From assembly GCF_000367365.1 (NCBI RefSeq), contig NZ_BARF01000008.1:79258-143257 (forward strand): a DNA stretch of 64,000 nt, given 5' to 3'. Positions 43,584 to 52,348 of this stretch are shown piece after piece (positions within the stretch are counted from its first letter, which is position 1; the number at the start of each line of letters is the position of its first letter). Made by a program: the position numbers and the translations under genes. The notes under the pieces were generated by a model that worked only from the letters and a program-made list of their open reading frames with translations, ran no database searches and was not told the origin of the DNA. This stretch comes from Streptomyces prunicolor NBRC 13075 (GTDB taxonomy: Bacteria > Actinomycetota > Actinomycetes > Streptomycetales > Streptomycetaceae).

Positions 43584-44900
43584 ATGGGAGTAGAGCCCCT
43601 GTCCAACTCGCAAGCAGGCCAAGGCGCTTCGGTGCGTCGGGTGCTCGCGGTGATCCCCGCGCGCGGCGGCTCCAAGGGCGTCCCCGCCAAGAACCTCGCC
43701 CCCGTCGGCGGAGTGCCGCTGGTGGCCCGCGCCGTGCGTGAGTGCCGGGCCAGCCGACTGGTCACGGACGTGGTCGTCTCCACCGACGACCAGGCCATCG
43801 CCGCCGCCGCCCGCCAGGCCGGCGCCGAGGTCGTGCTGCGCCCCGCCGCCATCGCCGGCGACACCGCGACCTCCGAGGCCGCCGTCCTGCACGCCATGGA
43901 CGCCCACGAGGCGCTGCACGGCGCGGCTGTCGACGTCGTCCTCCTGGTCCAGTGCACCAGCCCCTTCATCGTCCGCGAGGACGTCGACGGCATCGTGAAC
44001 GCGATCGTCGCGAACGGCGCCGACACCGCGCACACCGTCGCCCCCTTCCACGGCTTCGTGTGGCGCGACGCGGACGACGAGGCGACCCCGGTCGTCAAGC
44101 CCGCCCGCACGGACGAGGTCGGGGGCGCCACGAAGGTCGCCAACCCGCCTGTCACCAGCGGCGGTTACGGCGTCAACCACGACAAGTCGTTCCGCCCGCG
44201 CCGCCAGGACCGCCCCCAGGACTTCCTGGAGACCGGCGCGGTGTACGGCATGGACGCGGCCGGCTTCCGCAAGGTCGGCCACCGTTTCTTCGGCCGCACG
44301 GAACTCGTCCGGACCGACCCCGCCCGCGTGTTGGAGATCGACGATCCCCACGAGCTGGCCAGGGCAAGGGCGTTGGCGCCGCTCTTCGACGCGGACCGCC
44401 CCGGCTCACTCCCGACCGCCGACGACATCGACGCGGTCGTACTCGACTTCGACGGCACCCAGACCGACGACAGGGTGCTGATCGATTCCGACGGACGGGA
44501 GTTCGTCTCCGTGCACCGCGGAGACGGCCTCGGCATCGCGGCCCTGCGCAGGACCGGCCTGAAGATGCTGATCCTGTCCTCGGAGCAGAACCCGGTCGTC
44601 GCCGCCCGGGCCCGGAAGCTCCAACTCCCGGTCCTGCACGGCATCGACCGGAAGGACCTCGCACTCAAGCAGTGGTGCGAGGAGCAGGGCATCGCGCCGG
44701 AGCGCGTGCTCTACGTCGGCAACGACGTCAACGACCTCCCGTGCTTCGCCCTCGTGGGCTGGCCCGTGGCGGTCGCGAGCGCCCACGACGTCGTACGCGG
44801 CGCCGCACGCGCGGTCACCACCGTGCCCGGTGGCGACGGCGCTGTCCGAGAGATCGCCAGCTGGATCCTCGGCCCCTCTCTCGATTCCCTCACCAAGTAA
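43584..44900 (+). CDS. neuA: Acylneuraminate (nonulosonate) cytidylyltransferase fused to HAD phosphatase
   Basis: 438 aa from the ATG at 43584 with AAGGAG 8 bases upstream. Residues about 18-245 are the CMP-sialic acid synthetase: VIPARGGSKGVPAKNLAPVGG, LVQCTSPF, FLETGAVYGMDA, and the downstream ARVLEIDDPHELARA. Residues about 280-438 are a HAD domain: VVLDFDGTQTDD (nucleophile Asp), ILSSEQN, and GNDVNDLPCF. The fusion would remove the 9-phosphate of the nonulosonate and activate it with CTP. In S. coelicolor the equivalent locus makes a Kdn-containing teichulosonic acid. Confidence 0.92.
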   Translation: MGVEPLSNSQAGQGASVRRVLAVIPARGGSKGVPAKNLAPVGGVPLVARAVRECRASRLVTDVVVSTDDQAIAAAARQAGAEVVLRPAAIAGDTATSEAAVLHAMDAHEALHGAAVDVVLLVQCTSPFIVREDVDGIVNAIVANGADTAHTVAPFHGFVWRDADDEATPVVKPARTDEVGGATKVANPPVTSGGYGVNHDKSFRPRRQDRPQDFLETGAVYGMDAAGFRKVGHRFFGRTELVRTDPARVLEIDDPHELARARALAPLFDADRPGSLPTADDIDAVVLDFDGTQTDDRVLIDSDGREFVSVHRGDGLGIAALRRTGLKMLILSSEQNPVVAARARKLQLPVLHGIDRKDLALKQWCEEQGIAPERVLYVGNDVNDLPCFALVGWPVAVASAHDVVRGAARAVTTVPGGDGAVREIASWILGPSLDSLTK

Positions 44901-44914
44901 GGAAACCCGCTGTC

Positions 44915-45853
44915 ATGAGCAACAACTCCCGTCTGCGCCAGTTCGGTTCGAAGACCGCAGGCCCCGGCCACCCCGTCTACGTCGTCGGCGAGATCGGCAT
45001 CAACCACAACGGTGAGCTGGAGAACGCCTTCAAGCTGATCGACGCCGCCGCCGAAGCCGGCTGCGACGCCGTCAAGTTCCAGAAGCGCACCCCGGAGATC
45101 TGCACCCCGCGCGACCAGTGGGACATCGAGCGCGACACCCCCTGGGGCCGCATGACCTACATCGACTACCGCCACCGCGTGGAGTTCGGTGAGGACGAGT
45201 ACCGCCAGATCGACGACTACGCCAAGTCGAAGAACATCGACTGGTTCGCCTCCCCGTGGGACACCGAGGCCGTCGCCTTCCTGGAGAAGTTCGACGTCCC
45301 GGCCCACAAGGTCGCCTCCGCGTCGCTGACCGACGACGAGCTGCTCCGCTCGCTCCGCGCGACCGGCCGCACGGTGATCCTCTCCACCGGCATGTCGACC
45401 CCGAAGCAGATCCGCCACGCGGTCGAGGTCCTCGGCTCGGACAACATCCTGATGTGCCACGCCACTTCGACCTACCCGGCGGTGGCCGAGGAGCTCAACC
45501 TCCGCGTCATCAACACCCTCCAGGCCGAGTTCCCGAACGTCCCGATCGGCTACTCCGGTCACGAGACGGGCCTCCAGACCACCCTCGCCGCGGTCGCGCT
45601 GGGCGCCACCTTCGTCGAGCGTCACATCACCCTCGACCGCGCCATGTGGGGCTCGGACCAGGCCGCCTCCGTCGAGCCGCAGGGCCTGACCCGCCTCGTC
45701 CGCGACATCCGCACCATCGAGGCCTCCCTCGGCGACGGCGTCAAGAAGGTCTACGAGTCGGAGCTCGGCCCGATGAAGAAGCTGCGCCGCGTCAACGGCG
45801 TGGTCGCCGAGGCCGAGATCGCCGCGGCGGCGGGCGAGCCGGTCGCGGTCTGA
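44915..45853 (+). CDS. neuB: N-acetylneuraminate/Kdn synthase, short form
   Basis: 312 aa from the ATG at 44915 with AAGGAAA upstream, 14 bases after neuA. The TIM-barrel synthase domain has VGEIGINHNGELENAFKLIDAA, DAVKFQKRTPEICTP, FASPWDTEAVAFLEKF, LSTGMST, HATSTYPAV and IGYSGHETG. It condenses phosphoenolpyruvate with a hexose or hexosamine derivative. The C-terminal antifreeze-like SAF domain of most NeuB enzymes (total about 345 aa) is missing; the protein ends soon after EIAAAAGEPVAV. Confidence 0.92.
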   Translation: MSNNSRLRQFGSKTAGPGHPVYVVGEIGINHNGELENAFKLIDAAAEAGCDAVKFQKRTPEICTPRDQWDIERDTPWGRMTYIDYRHRVEFGEDEYRQIDDYAKSKNIDWFASPWDTEAVAFLEKFDVPAHKVASASLTDDELLRSLRATGRTVILSTGMSTPKQIRHAVEVLGSDNILMCHATSTYPAVAEELNLRVINTLQAEFPNVPIGYSGHETGLQTTLAAVALGATFVERHITLDRAMWGSDQAASVEPQGLTRLVRDIRTIEASLGDGVKKVYESELGPMKKLRRVNGVVAEAEIAAAAGEPVAV

Positions 45854-45917
45854 GTCTGTCCGAACCATCAAGCGCCAGCGCCAGCGTCACTTACGGTCAC
45901 GGGACGGTCGTACGACA

Positions 45918-47006
45918 ATGAGCCCCCACGCCGGCACCGCCGGCCTCACCCCCCACACTCTCGCGTTCGTGGAGAGTCCGGTACAGCTTCTGAACGTGCT
46001 GGAGTGGGCGCACCTGCGTGCGCCCAGGGCCGAGGAGGCACCCGGCGGGGGGCTCACCCTCGTGGTCCTGTCACCGACCGACCCGATGACCCGCGGCCAG
46101 CTGCGCCGCATGGCCGACCTCGCCCGCGACGAGGGCCACACCGTGCGCTGGGAGGAGGCGCGGGGCGGACCCGCGGCCCCCTTCCAGACGATCGGCGGCC
46201 TCACCGGGCTGCTGCGCAAGGCGGACCGGATCGTGATGGGCGACCCGTTCTCGCGCTACGTACAACTGCTGCTGACCATCACCAAGGCACGCGAGCTGGT
46301 GGTGGTCGACGACGGCACCGCGACGATGGAGTTCGTCGCCCAACTGGCCAGCGGCGAACGCCTGGTCCGCTGGCACCGCAAGGGTGGCCGCCCCGGCCCC
46401 CGCGACCTGATCTTCGCCCCGGTGTCCTCGGTGGCCCGCCGCCGCCTGACCCCGAGCACCCGCCGCACGGTGGAGGTCTTCTCGTCGATGCCGATCGAGA
46501 CGACCCCCGAGGGCGTCACGATCACGGCCAACGCCTTCGCCTGGACCCGCGCCACCTTCGGCCCGCCCCGCATCACCAAGGGCGCGGACATGGTCGGAAC
46601 GTCCTTGGTGGAAACGGGAGTTGTGGACAACGACCGCTATCTGGAGGCGGTCGCCACCCTCGCCAAGACCCACGGCGCCACCCGCTACTTCGCCCACCGC
46701 CGCGAAAGCACGGAGAAACTCCACCGGCTGGCGGTGGACACGGGCCTGGAGATCGTCCGCCCGGACCTCCCCCTGGAACTGATCGCCCGCCGAGGCCCCA
46801 TCGGCCGCACGATCCTCAGCTTCCCCTCGACCGTCGTGCACACCCTGCCGCTGGCCCTGGTCGGCACGGAGGTCCGCGTCGCGGTGTGCGACATCGACCC
46901 CGCGTGGCTGACGGAGAACGCCTCGCCCCGGGCGCAGGGGTTTCTGTCGGGGGTCACGGGGACGGCGCGCGATGTGCATCGGTTGTCGGCGGTGACGGTG
47001 GCGTGA
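45918..47006 (+). CDS. Putative sialyltransferase-superfamily protein of wall-polymer locus
   Basis: 362 aa from the ATG at 45918, 64 bases after neuB; no strong ribosome site is visible. AFVESPVQLLNVLEWAHLRA is the start typical of GT52-like proteins, and ELVVVDDGTATMEFVAQL carries the Asp-Asp-Gly acceptor-site motif. YFAHRRESTEKL is at the place of the HP motif, with Arg for Pro. The C-terminal domain has a SFPSTVVHTLPL donor-site-like segment. It probably transfers CMP-activated nonulosonic acid. Confidence 0.78.
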   Translation: MSPHAGTAGLTPHTLAFVESPVQLLNVLEWAHLRAPRAEEAPGGGLTLVVLSPTDPMTRGQLRRMADLARDEGHTVRWEEARGGPAAPFQTIGGLTGLLRKADRIVMGDPFSRYVQLLLTITKARELVVVDDGTATMEFVAQLASGERLVRWHRKGGRPGPRDLIFAPVSSVARRRLTPSTRRTVEVFSSMPIETTPEGVTITANAFAWTRATFGPPRITKGADMVGTSLVETGVVDNDRYLEAVATLAKTHGATRYFAHRRESTEKLHRLAVDTGLEIVRPDLPLELIARRGPIGRTILSFPSTVVHTLPLALVGTEVRVAVCDIDPAWLTENASPRAQGFLSGVTGTARDVHRLSAVTVA

Positions 47007-47047
47007 CGTTCGCCTAGCATGGGGCCAAATCACGGGGGAGTAGCCGT

Positions 47048-49126
47048 ATGACTACGCAACGGGGAGGCGGATCCTTCGACTTCAACGTGTTCAGCGGCGG
47101 ATCGACCAATGCCTCTGTGGTGGGCAAGACGATCCACCACAGTTCCGTACCGCTGGCTGTCTCCGCCCTTCCTCCGAGTCCTGCCGGATTCACCGGGCGC
47201 GCTGTGGATCTGGCCAGGCTGCTTACTTTCCTTGACCCCCATGTGACAACGGATCTGCCGGTTCTCGTTTGCTCGGTGTCCGGCCTTGGGGGCATCGGAA
47301 AGACGGCGCTCGCGTTGCAGGCGGCGCATCAGGCGGTGGCAAAGGGATGGTTCCCGGGCGGCGCAATTTTCGTCGACCTGAGAGGCTACGACGAGCCCGT
47401 CACTGCTGATCAGGCAGTGGTGGCTCTGCTAAGCGCACTCGGCGTACAGGGCAGGGAACTGCCGCCCGAGCCGTCCAGTCAGTTCGCCCTGTACCGCTCG
47501 TTGCTCGCCGAGCGATCTCCGGTGCTACTGATCTTCGACAATGCCTCGGCTCCGCAGCAGATCACGCCTTTGCTGCCCGGACGCGGTCGGCACCGTGTCC
47601 TCGTCACCTCGCGCGATCGCTTCGTGGAGTTGGAGGCGAGACTGGTGGACCTCGCGCCGCTCGAACCGAAGGAAGCCGTCGCTCTCCTGACCAAAGCTCT
47701 CCACCTGCGGGATCCCGACGACCCCCGTCCTTCCGGAGAACCGGAATCTCTGAGGGAACTCGCCCTGCTCTGCGGTGGTCATCCCCTGGCTCTGTCGATC
47801 AGCGCGGCTATGCTCGCAAGGCGTCGAAACCGCACCGTTGCCTTGCTCGTCGAGGAACTGAGTGAGTCTCATGACCGCGTCGACGTCATGGGACTCCGGC
47901 AGGTCTTCCGTTCCTTCTACCAGCGTCTCGCTCCCGAACTGGCAAGGGTCCTGCGGCTCTTGGCACTGGCGCCCACTCCGGAGACCGGAACCGCTGCAGC
48001 CGCTGCCATGACGGGGTTGCCTGAACGCGAGACGGGTCAGTTCTTGGGAGGGCTCGCGGAAGCCTCCCTCGTAGTCCCGGTGAGAGGTTCGTGGCTCGGT
48101 GAGGAACGCTGGCGTTTCCATAACCTGGTACGGGACCACGCAGCTTCTCTGACGTCGCCTGAGGACGAGGAAGGAAAGTCGGCCCGGAGGCGTGTTCTCG
48201 CCTTCTACGCGGAGCGGAGCCAGGCCGCGTTCGACTGGCTGGGTGACTGGCCCACCGATAGACACAATGGGTTCGACGGCCGTGAGCACGCCGAGGTCTG
48301 GTTGAAGGAGGAGCGGCCGAACCTGGTGGCGGCAGCCGAGTGGGCCGAGGACGAGCAGTACGCCCCGATGTCCCTCGCCATCGCTCTGAACGTGGTGCCG
48401 TATCTGACCGAGAACGGCTACCTCGATGATGCGCTCGCGGTGAGCTGTACGGCGCGGCTCGTCGCGCACCGAAGTGGTGCCAAGGCCGCTGAGGCCCGCG
48501 CCTGGGGCAATCTCGGGATCGTCCTCTCATCCATGGGGCGTTTGGCGGAGGCTGTCGAGGCGTTCACCCGAGCCAGTGCGCTTGCTCAGACCGTGGGCAA
48601 CCGACCCAGCGAAGCCGTCAGTTGGGACAACCTAGGGATCGCCCTGCATGAGGCGGGGCGCACGGAAGAGGCGATCGACGCCCACACGCGAGCCCGTGAC
48701 CTGTATGAGGAGACGGGCGACCGCTTCCGAGAAGCAGGGGTCTGGAACAACCTTGGGATCGCGCTGCGAGACGCGGGCCGGTTGGAGGACGCCACCGATG
48801 CCTTCGTTCGTTCCAGGGACTTCATGCAGGAGGTCGGTCACACCGTCGGCGAAGCCGATGTCTGGAACAATCTAGGAATCATTCTGCACCGAACGGGGCG
48901 GACTCAGGAAGCCGTCGAAGCGCTCACGAGGGCGATCGAACTGCGCCGGGACTTGGGTGACTCGTACGGAGAGGGCAATGCCCTGCGCAATCTCGCGCTC
49001 GCCCTCAGTTCGACCGACGACAGTGCGGCCCGTGGCTGCTGGGGGCAGGCGGCCGACGCATACGAACACGCCAATGCCGTCACCGAGGCCGCACATGCCC
49101 GCTTCCAGGCCGAAAGCTCCCGCTGA
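47048..49126 (+). CDS. NB-ARC/TPR protein (NLR-like STAND ATPase)
   Basis: 692 aa from the ATG at 47048 with GGGGAG 7 bases upstream. A short N-terminal tag, FNVFSGGSTNASVVGKTIHH, is followed by an NB-ARC domain: P-loop GLGGIGKTALALQAAH (about residues 79-94), Walker B VLLIFDNASAP (about 158), and the GLPL-type CGGHPLALSISAAML (about 241). A winged-helix region follows, then five or more TPRs (about 470-660; repeated AWGNLGIVL, SWDNLGIAL, VWNNLGIAL). It has no DNA-binding domain, so it is not an SARP. Such proteins are sensors in bacterial conflict or developmental signalling. The downstream gene starts 1 base after its stop. Confidence 0.9.
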   Translation: MTTQRGGGSFDFNVFSGGSTNASVVGKTIHHSSVPLAVSALPPSPAGFTGRAVDLARLLTFLDPHVTTDLPVLVCSVSGLGGIGKTALALQAAHQAVAKGWFPGGAIFVDLRGYDEPVTADQAVVALLSALGVQGRELPPEPSSQFALYRSLLAERSPVLLIFDNASAPQQITPLLPGRGRHRVLVTSRDRFVELEARLVDLAPLEPKEAVALLTKALHLRDPDDPRPSGEPESLRELALLCGGHPLALSISAAMLARRRNRTVALLVEELSESHDRVDVMGLRQVFRSFYQRLAPELARVLRLLALAPTPETGTAAAAAMTGLPERETGQFLGGLAEASLVVPVRGSWLGEERWRFHNLVRDHAASLTSPEDEEGKSARRRVLAFYAERSQAAFDWLGDWPTDRHNGFDGREHAEVWLKEERPNLVAAAEWAEDEQYAPMSLAIALNVVPYLTENGYLDDALAVSCTARLVAHRSGAKAAEARAWGNLGIVLSSMGRLAEAVEAFTRASALAQTVGNRPSEAVSWDNLGIALHEAGRTEEAIDAHTRARDLYEETGDRFREAGVWNNLGIALRDAGRLEDATDAFVRSRDFMQEVGHTVGEADVWNNLGIILHRTGRTQEAVEALTRAIELRRDLGDSYGEGNALRNLALALSSTDDSAARGCWGQAADAYEHANAVTEAAHARFQAESSR

Positions 49127-49127
49127 G

Positions 49128-50060
49128 ATGTCGTCGTCGTACGAGGGCGACCACCTGGATTTCCGGGACGCCCGCATCACGGGCTTCACCGCCAAGGAAG
49201 AGCGTTACTATCCGCGCCCGCCTCGTGAAGCCTCCGCGTCGCTTCCCGGAGCCCCCGCTGTGTTTCTCGGCCGTCACGACGAACTAGACCAGCTGATGGG
49301 GGTCCTGGACCCAAATACCGATACCTCTGGCATGGGAACGGGCGATCCACACCTGGCTGTCTGTGTTGTGTCAGGACACGATGGCCTTGGAAAGTCGGCA
49401 CTCGCCCTCTGCGCCGCCCACCAGGCCGTCGCGAACGACTGGTTCCCTGGTGGTGTCTTCTACGTCGACCTGCACCGCCCGGGAATGGACCCTCTCGCGG
49501 ACGACGAAGCCGTACGCATCCTGCTCAGCTATCTGGGTGTCGGTGACCATGAGGTCTCCGGCCTCGCCACGACGTGGGACGGCCACTACCGCACCTGCCT
49601 CGCCCAACGCCCAGGCCCGGCACTCCTCCTGCTCGACAACGCGGTGCAGGCCGAGCAGATCGAGCGGCTGCGTCCTGGTGTGGCCCACCACCGCGTTCTC
49701 GTCACCTCCCGGAACGGCCTCACCGATCTGGAGGCTCACGCGATACATCTACAGCCTCTGTCGACGGCGGACTCCCTCAGCCTCCTCGTGACCCTGCTGA
49801 GCATGGGCGTGGACGGTGAGAACCGCGCGGTCCAAGAACCGGATGCGATGTCCCTGCTGGTGGATCTCTGCGAAGGAGTCCCCCTGAACATCCGGCGCAC
49901 CGCGGCCGGACTACGGCAGAGACCTGACGTCACGATCGCCGAGTACGTGAAACTCCTGGTGGAGACCCGTGCGGCCCACGGGGCACGGCTGCGGGCAGAG
50001 GAGTCGACGACCCGGATCAGGTGGCTGCAGCGATTCGGCAGACTCTGGTTGCGGAGCTGA
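49128..50060 (+). CDS. Truncated NB-ARC protein without TPRs
   Basis: 310 aa from the ATG at 49128; an ATG at 49095 is possible. Its front part parallels the upstream gene. It begins DHLDFRDARITGFTAKEERYY, then P-loop SGHDGLGKSALALCAAHQAVANDWFPGGVFYVDL (near 82-115) against SGLGGIGKTALALQAAHQAVAKGWFPGGAIFVDL in the neighbour. Walker B is ALLLLDNAVQAEQI, with HHRVLVTSRNGLTDLE after it. It ends about 60 residues after the GLPL equivalent (LCEGVPLNIRRTAAGL) with no TPRs. It may be a helper, an inhibitor or a decayed copy. Confidence 0.82.
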   Translation: MSSSYEGDHLDFRDARITGFTAKEERYYPRPPREASASLPGAPAVFLGRHDELDQLMGVLDPNTDTSGMGTGDPHLAVCVVSGHDGLGKSALALCAAHQAVANDWFPGGVFYVDLHRPGMDPLADDEAVRILLSYLGVGDHEVSGLATTWDGHYRTCLAQRPGPALLLLDNAVQAEQIERLRPGVAHHRVLVTSRNGLTDLEAHAIHLQPLSTADSLSLLVTLLSMGVDGENRAVQEPDAMSLLVDLCEGVPLNIRRTAAGLRQRPDVTIAEYVKLLVETRAAHGARLRAEESTTRIRWLQRFGRLWLRS

Positions 50061-50141
50061 GGGCCGTGAGCCGCTCGATGCCGCGCGTGGGACGCGACCA
50101 TCGTCAGGACGCCGACATCGCGGCAAGCCGAGGAGGACCAC

Positions 50142-50972
50142 GTGGCAGAACCTGAAGCCGCTCCACAACCCGGAGTTGCCCCCACGACCCCGCCCACCGC
50201 CGGCACCCTGTTCGCCGCCCTGTACGGCGAACTGACCCCGCACGCGTGGCACGACCCCGAGCACGACGCGTATCAGCTCTTCTACCAGCGGTCCCTCGCG
50301 ATGGGCTGGCTGGAGGAGCAGACGGCGGGCGGTCCCGGGCTGTGGGCCATGAACGACGCCGGGTGGAGTCATCCGCAGGCCGCGCCCGGCGCGGGACGGG
50401 TCTCCTGGTTCCAGGTCGAGGCCGGTGCGGTGATGGCCGAACGGCCGCTCCCCGTCCAGCAGTTCCTCCGCTGCGCCCACGACGTGACGGCGCGGATCGG
50501 CACGGTGCGGTTGTCCTCGGTGCAGGTATTGCTGCCGGTGCAGGGGATCGATCCGGCGGCACGGCCGGCCTACGCCGCCGTACCGTCGATGCTGACCGTC
50601 GACTGGTTCGGTGAGCGCGACCCGGGGGCCAGGATCTCGGTCGACGTCGACATCAACAGCGGGCGCGATCCGGTGATCCCGGCCGTCGCGCGGCAACTCG
50701 CCCAGGATCTGCGGGACTTGGAGCAGGACGTGTTCACGTGCGGGGGTGACGACGTCACCGCGCGGGGCGATGCCCTTCCGCCGCTGTTCCACGACAGCTT
50801 CTGGAACGGGCCGCCCCTGCACGGCATGACTCTGCGCGGTGAACTCGCCGAGTGGTCCTGCGACGCGGTCGGCTGGCTGGCCGCGACCGTCGCGGACTGT
50901 GCCGCCCGGCTCGGGGTGCGTTCACCGCTGCTGTTCACCGTCCGCGCTCAGGCGGACCCCGTCGGCTTGTGA
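50142..50972 (+). CDS. Hypothetical protein, unknown function
   Basis: 276 aa from GTG at 50142 with GGAGGA 4 bases upstream. It has a Pro/Ala-rich start, then a mixed alpha/beta protein: GTLFAALYGELTPHAWHDPEHDAYQLFYQR, VSWFQVEAGAVMAERPLPVQQFLRCAHDVTARIGTVRLSSVQVLLP, ISVDVDINSGRDPVIPAVARQLAQDLRDLEQ. There is no signal, membrane helix or known catalytic motif. It may be a relative of streptomycete proteins next to NB-ARC genes, but I do not recognise it. It overlaps the convergent methyltransferase gene by 25 bases. Confidence 0.75.
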   Translation: MAEPEAAPQPGVAPTTPPTAGTLFAALYGELTPHAWHDPEHDAYQLFYQRSLAMGWLEEQTAGGPGLWAMNDAGWSHPQAAPGAGRVSWFQVEAGAVMAERPLPVQQFLRCAHDVTARIGTVRLSSVQVLLPVQGIDPAARPAYAAVPSMLTVDWFGERDPGARISVDVDINSGRDPVIPAVARQLAQDLRDLEQDVFTCGGDDVTARGDALPPLFHDSFWNGPPLHGMTLRGELAEWSCDAVGWLAATVADCAARLGVRSPLLFTVRAQADPVGL

Positions 50973-51631
50973 GCCAGCGCGAAGGCGCGCCCCCACTTCT
51001 GCTGCCCCTGCGGCTCGACGAGGGCCTGCGCGTAAAGACTCAGGCCCGCCTCCGTGAGGTACGTGGCGATCTCGGCCGGGGTGCGGAAGTAGTAGTCGAG
51101 CGCGATGTCCAGGCCGTAGCGCTCCGTCATGTGGATGTGCTCGCCCTCCGAGGCCTGGAACGCGAGGAGGACGTAGCCGCCCGGCCGTAGGACCCGGTGG
51201 AACTCCGCGAAGACGCCGGGCAGGTCGGCGTCCGGGATGTGGATCGTGGAGTAGAGGGCGATCACCCCGCCGAGGGTCTCGGCCGGTACGTCCAGGGACG
51301 TCATCGAGCCGACCTCGAACCGGAGTTGGGGATGAGCCTCGCGCGCCAGCGCCACCATGTGCGGGGAGAGGTCGATGCCGAAGACCCGGAGGCCGAGGGC
51401 GTTCAGGCGCGCGGTCACATAGCCGGGGCCGCTGCCGATATCGGCCACCTGCGCCTCGCCCGCAGCCGCCGTACGGACGAGCTCGGCGAAGGCGGTCAGT
51501 AGGCCCGCCTCGACGGGGCCCTCGCCCAGGCCGTCGGGGTGTTCGGCGCTGTACGCGGGGGCGATCGTGTCGTAGGAGGAGCGGGTGGACTCTATGAAGT
51601 CCGCGGCGGGATCCGCGTTGGGGTCGGTCAC
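50948..51631 (-). CDS. Class I SAM-dependent methyltransferase
   Basis: 227 aa from GTG at 51631; an upstream non-ATG start at 51649 is possible. The Methyltransf_25/11 type fold has motif I VADIGSGPGYVTARL (about residues 63-77), GLRVFGIDLSPHMVALAREAHP, GVIALYSTIHIPD and LRPGGYVLLAFQ. The substrate cannot be deduced from sequence. An N-terminal Ser/Tyr stretch, SSYDTIAPAYSAEH, is typical. Confidence 0.9.
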   Translation of the reverse strand: MTDPNADPAADFIESTRSSYDTIAPAYSAEHPDGLGEGPVEAGLLTAFAELVRTAAAGEAQVADIGSGPGYVTARLNALGLRVFGIDLSPHMVALAREAHPQLRFEVGSMTSLDVPAETLGGVIALYSTIHIPDADLPGVFAEFHRVLRPGGYVLLAFQASEGEHIHMTERYGLDIALDYYFRTPAEIATYLTEAGLSLYAQALVEPQGQQKWGRAFALAHKPTGSA

Positions 51632-51660
51632 GTCAGCGGACCCTAGCAAGGGCTCGCGGC

Positions 51661-51921
51661 TCAGGGATCTTCATCGCGCCAAGTGAAGCCGCCCAGTTCG
51701 CCGGGCCCGGAGTCGTCCCGGCTGGACGCCGTGGTTCCCGGGGTGTCCGGCGCCCTCGTGCCCTCCGCCCGGCGGCGGATCAGCCACACCACCGTCCCCA
51801 GCATCCATCCCGCCAGGATCATGATGACCAGTACGGCCAGGACCAGTCCCGCCGTGCCGAAGAGGCCGAATTTCGCCAGCATCCAGGGGATCTGGTCCTC
51901 GCCGCAGCCGCATGCCTCCAT
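51661..51921 (-). CDS. Small single-helix membrane protein with CxC motif
   Basis: 86 aa from the ATG at 51921 with AAGG upstream; GTGs up to 51945 are alternatives. The N-terminus EACGCGED holds a Cys-x-Cys. One membrane helix (LFGTAGLVLAVLVIMILAGWMLGTVVWLI) is followed by RRR and a hydrophilic tail ending GGFTWRDEDP. Function unknown. The coding start (plus-strand CCTCGCCGCAGCCGCATGCC, 51898-51917) is repeated in degenerate form at 52058-52077. Confidence 0.65.
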   Translation of the reverse strand: MEACGCGEDQIPWMLAKFGLFGTAGLVLAVLVIMILAGWMLGTVVWLIRRRAEGTRAPDTPGTTASSRDDSGPGELGGFTWRDEDP

Positions 51922-52348
51922 GGGGGCCTTCACAGGTGCCTTCACAGGACGAAGAGTGCCCAGGTCGCAGGCTCTGGCTGCGCTGCGTAGTCGTATCGTC
52001 GCGTGGCAGTGATGATTCCGGGACCTGGGCCTCCACCGGGACTTCGTCGACGCTCACCTCGCCGCAGTTGCATGCCCACAGGAGGGTGTCCGTCGAGGTT
52101 GGACACCATGTCTCCACCCCAGCGCCCGAGTTGTGCCACGTGTCCGACGTGCTGTGCAGCAGCGACGATTCCGGGGTCGGGCGGGGCGGTGCCTCCGCGC
52201 TGGCCTGCCTCCGGCGGGGAACTGCTCCGGCGTGGCGATGATGGCCTCGTCGCAGGGCTGGAGAGGGGTAACAGGAGGTCGCAGGCGTGTATGGATTTTT
52301 TCCATGTTCGAATGCGGAAGCTCGTTGCGCGAAGGTACGGTCGCGAGT
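51922..52348. other. 427-bp region with degenerate repeats, no clear gene
   Basis: No convincing start/ribosome-site pair on either strand. A near copy of the small membrane gene's CxC-coding start lies at 52058-52077 (two mismatches in 20), followed by two degenerate copies of a GATTCCGGG-containing segment (near 52012 and 52168). It reads like leftovers of duplicated 5' ends next to the TnpB insertion, and should include the left end of that element, whose exact boundary I cannot see. Confidence 0.5.

Noticed and set aside
47048..49126. SARP/AfsR-type transcription factor
   Set aside because: The NB-ARC and TPR parts match, but there is no N-terminal OmpR-type DNA-binding and BTAD domain; the protein starts with a short tag and goes straight to the P-loop region.
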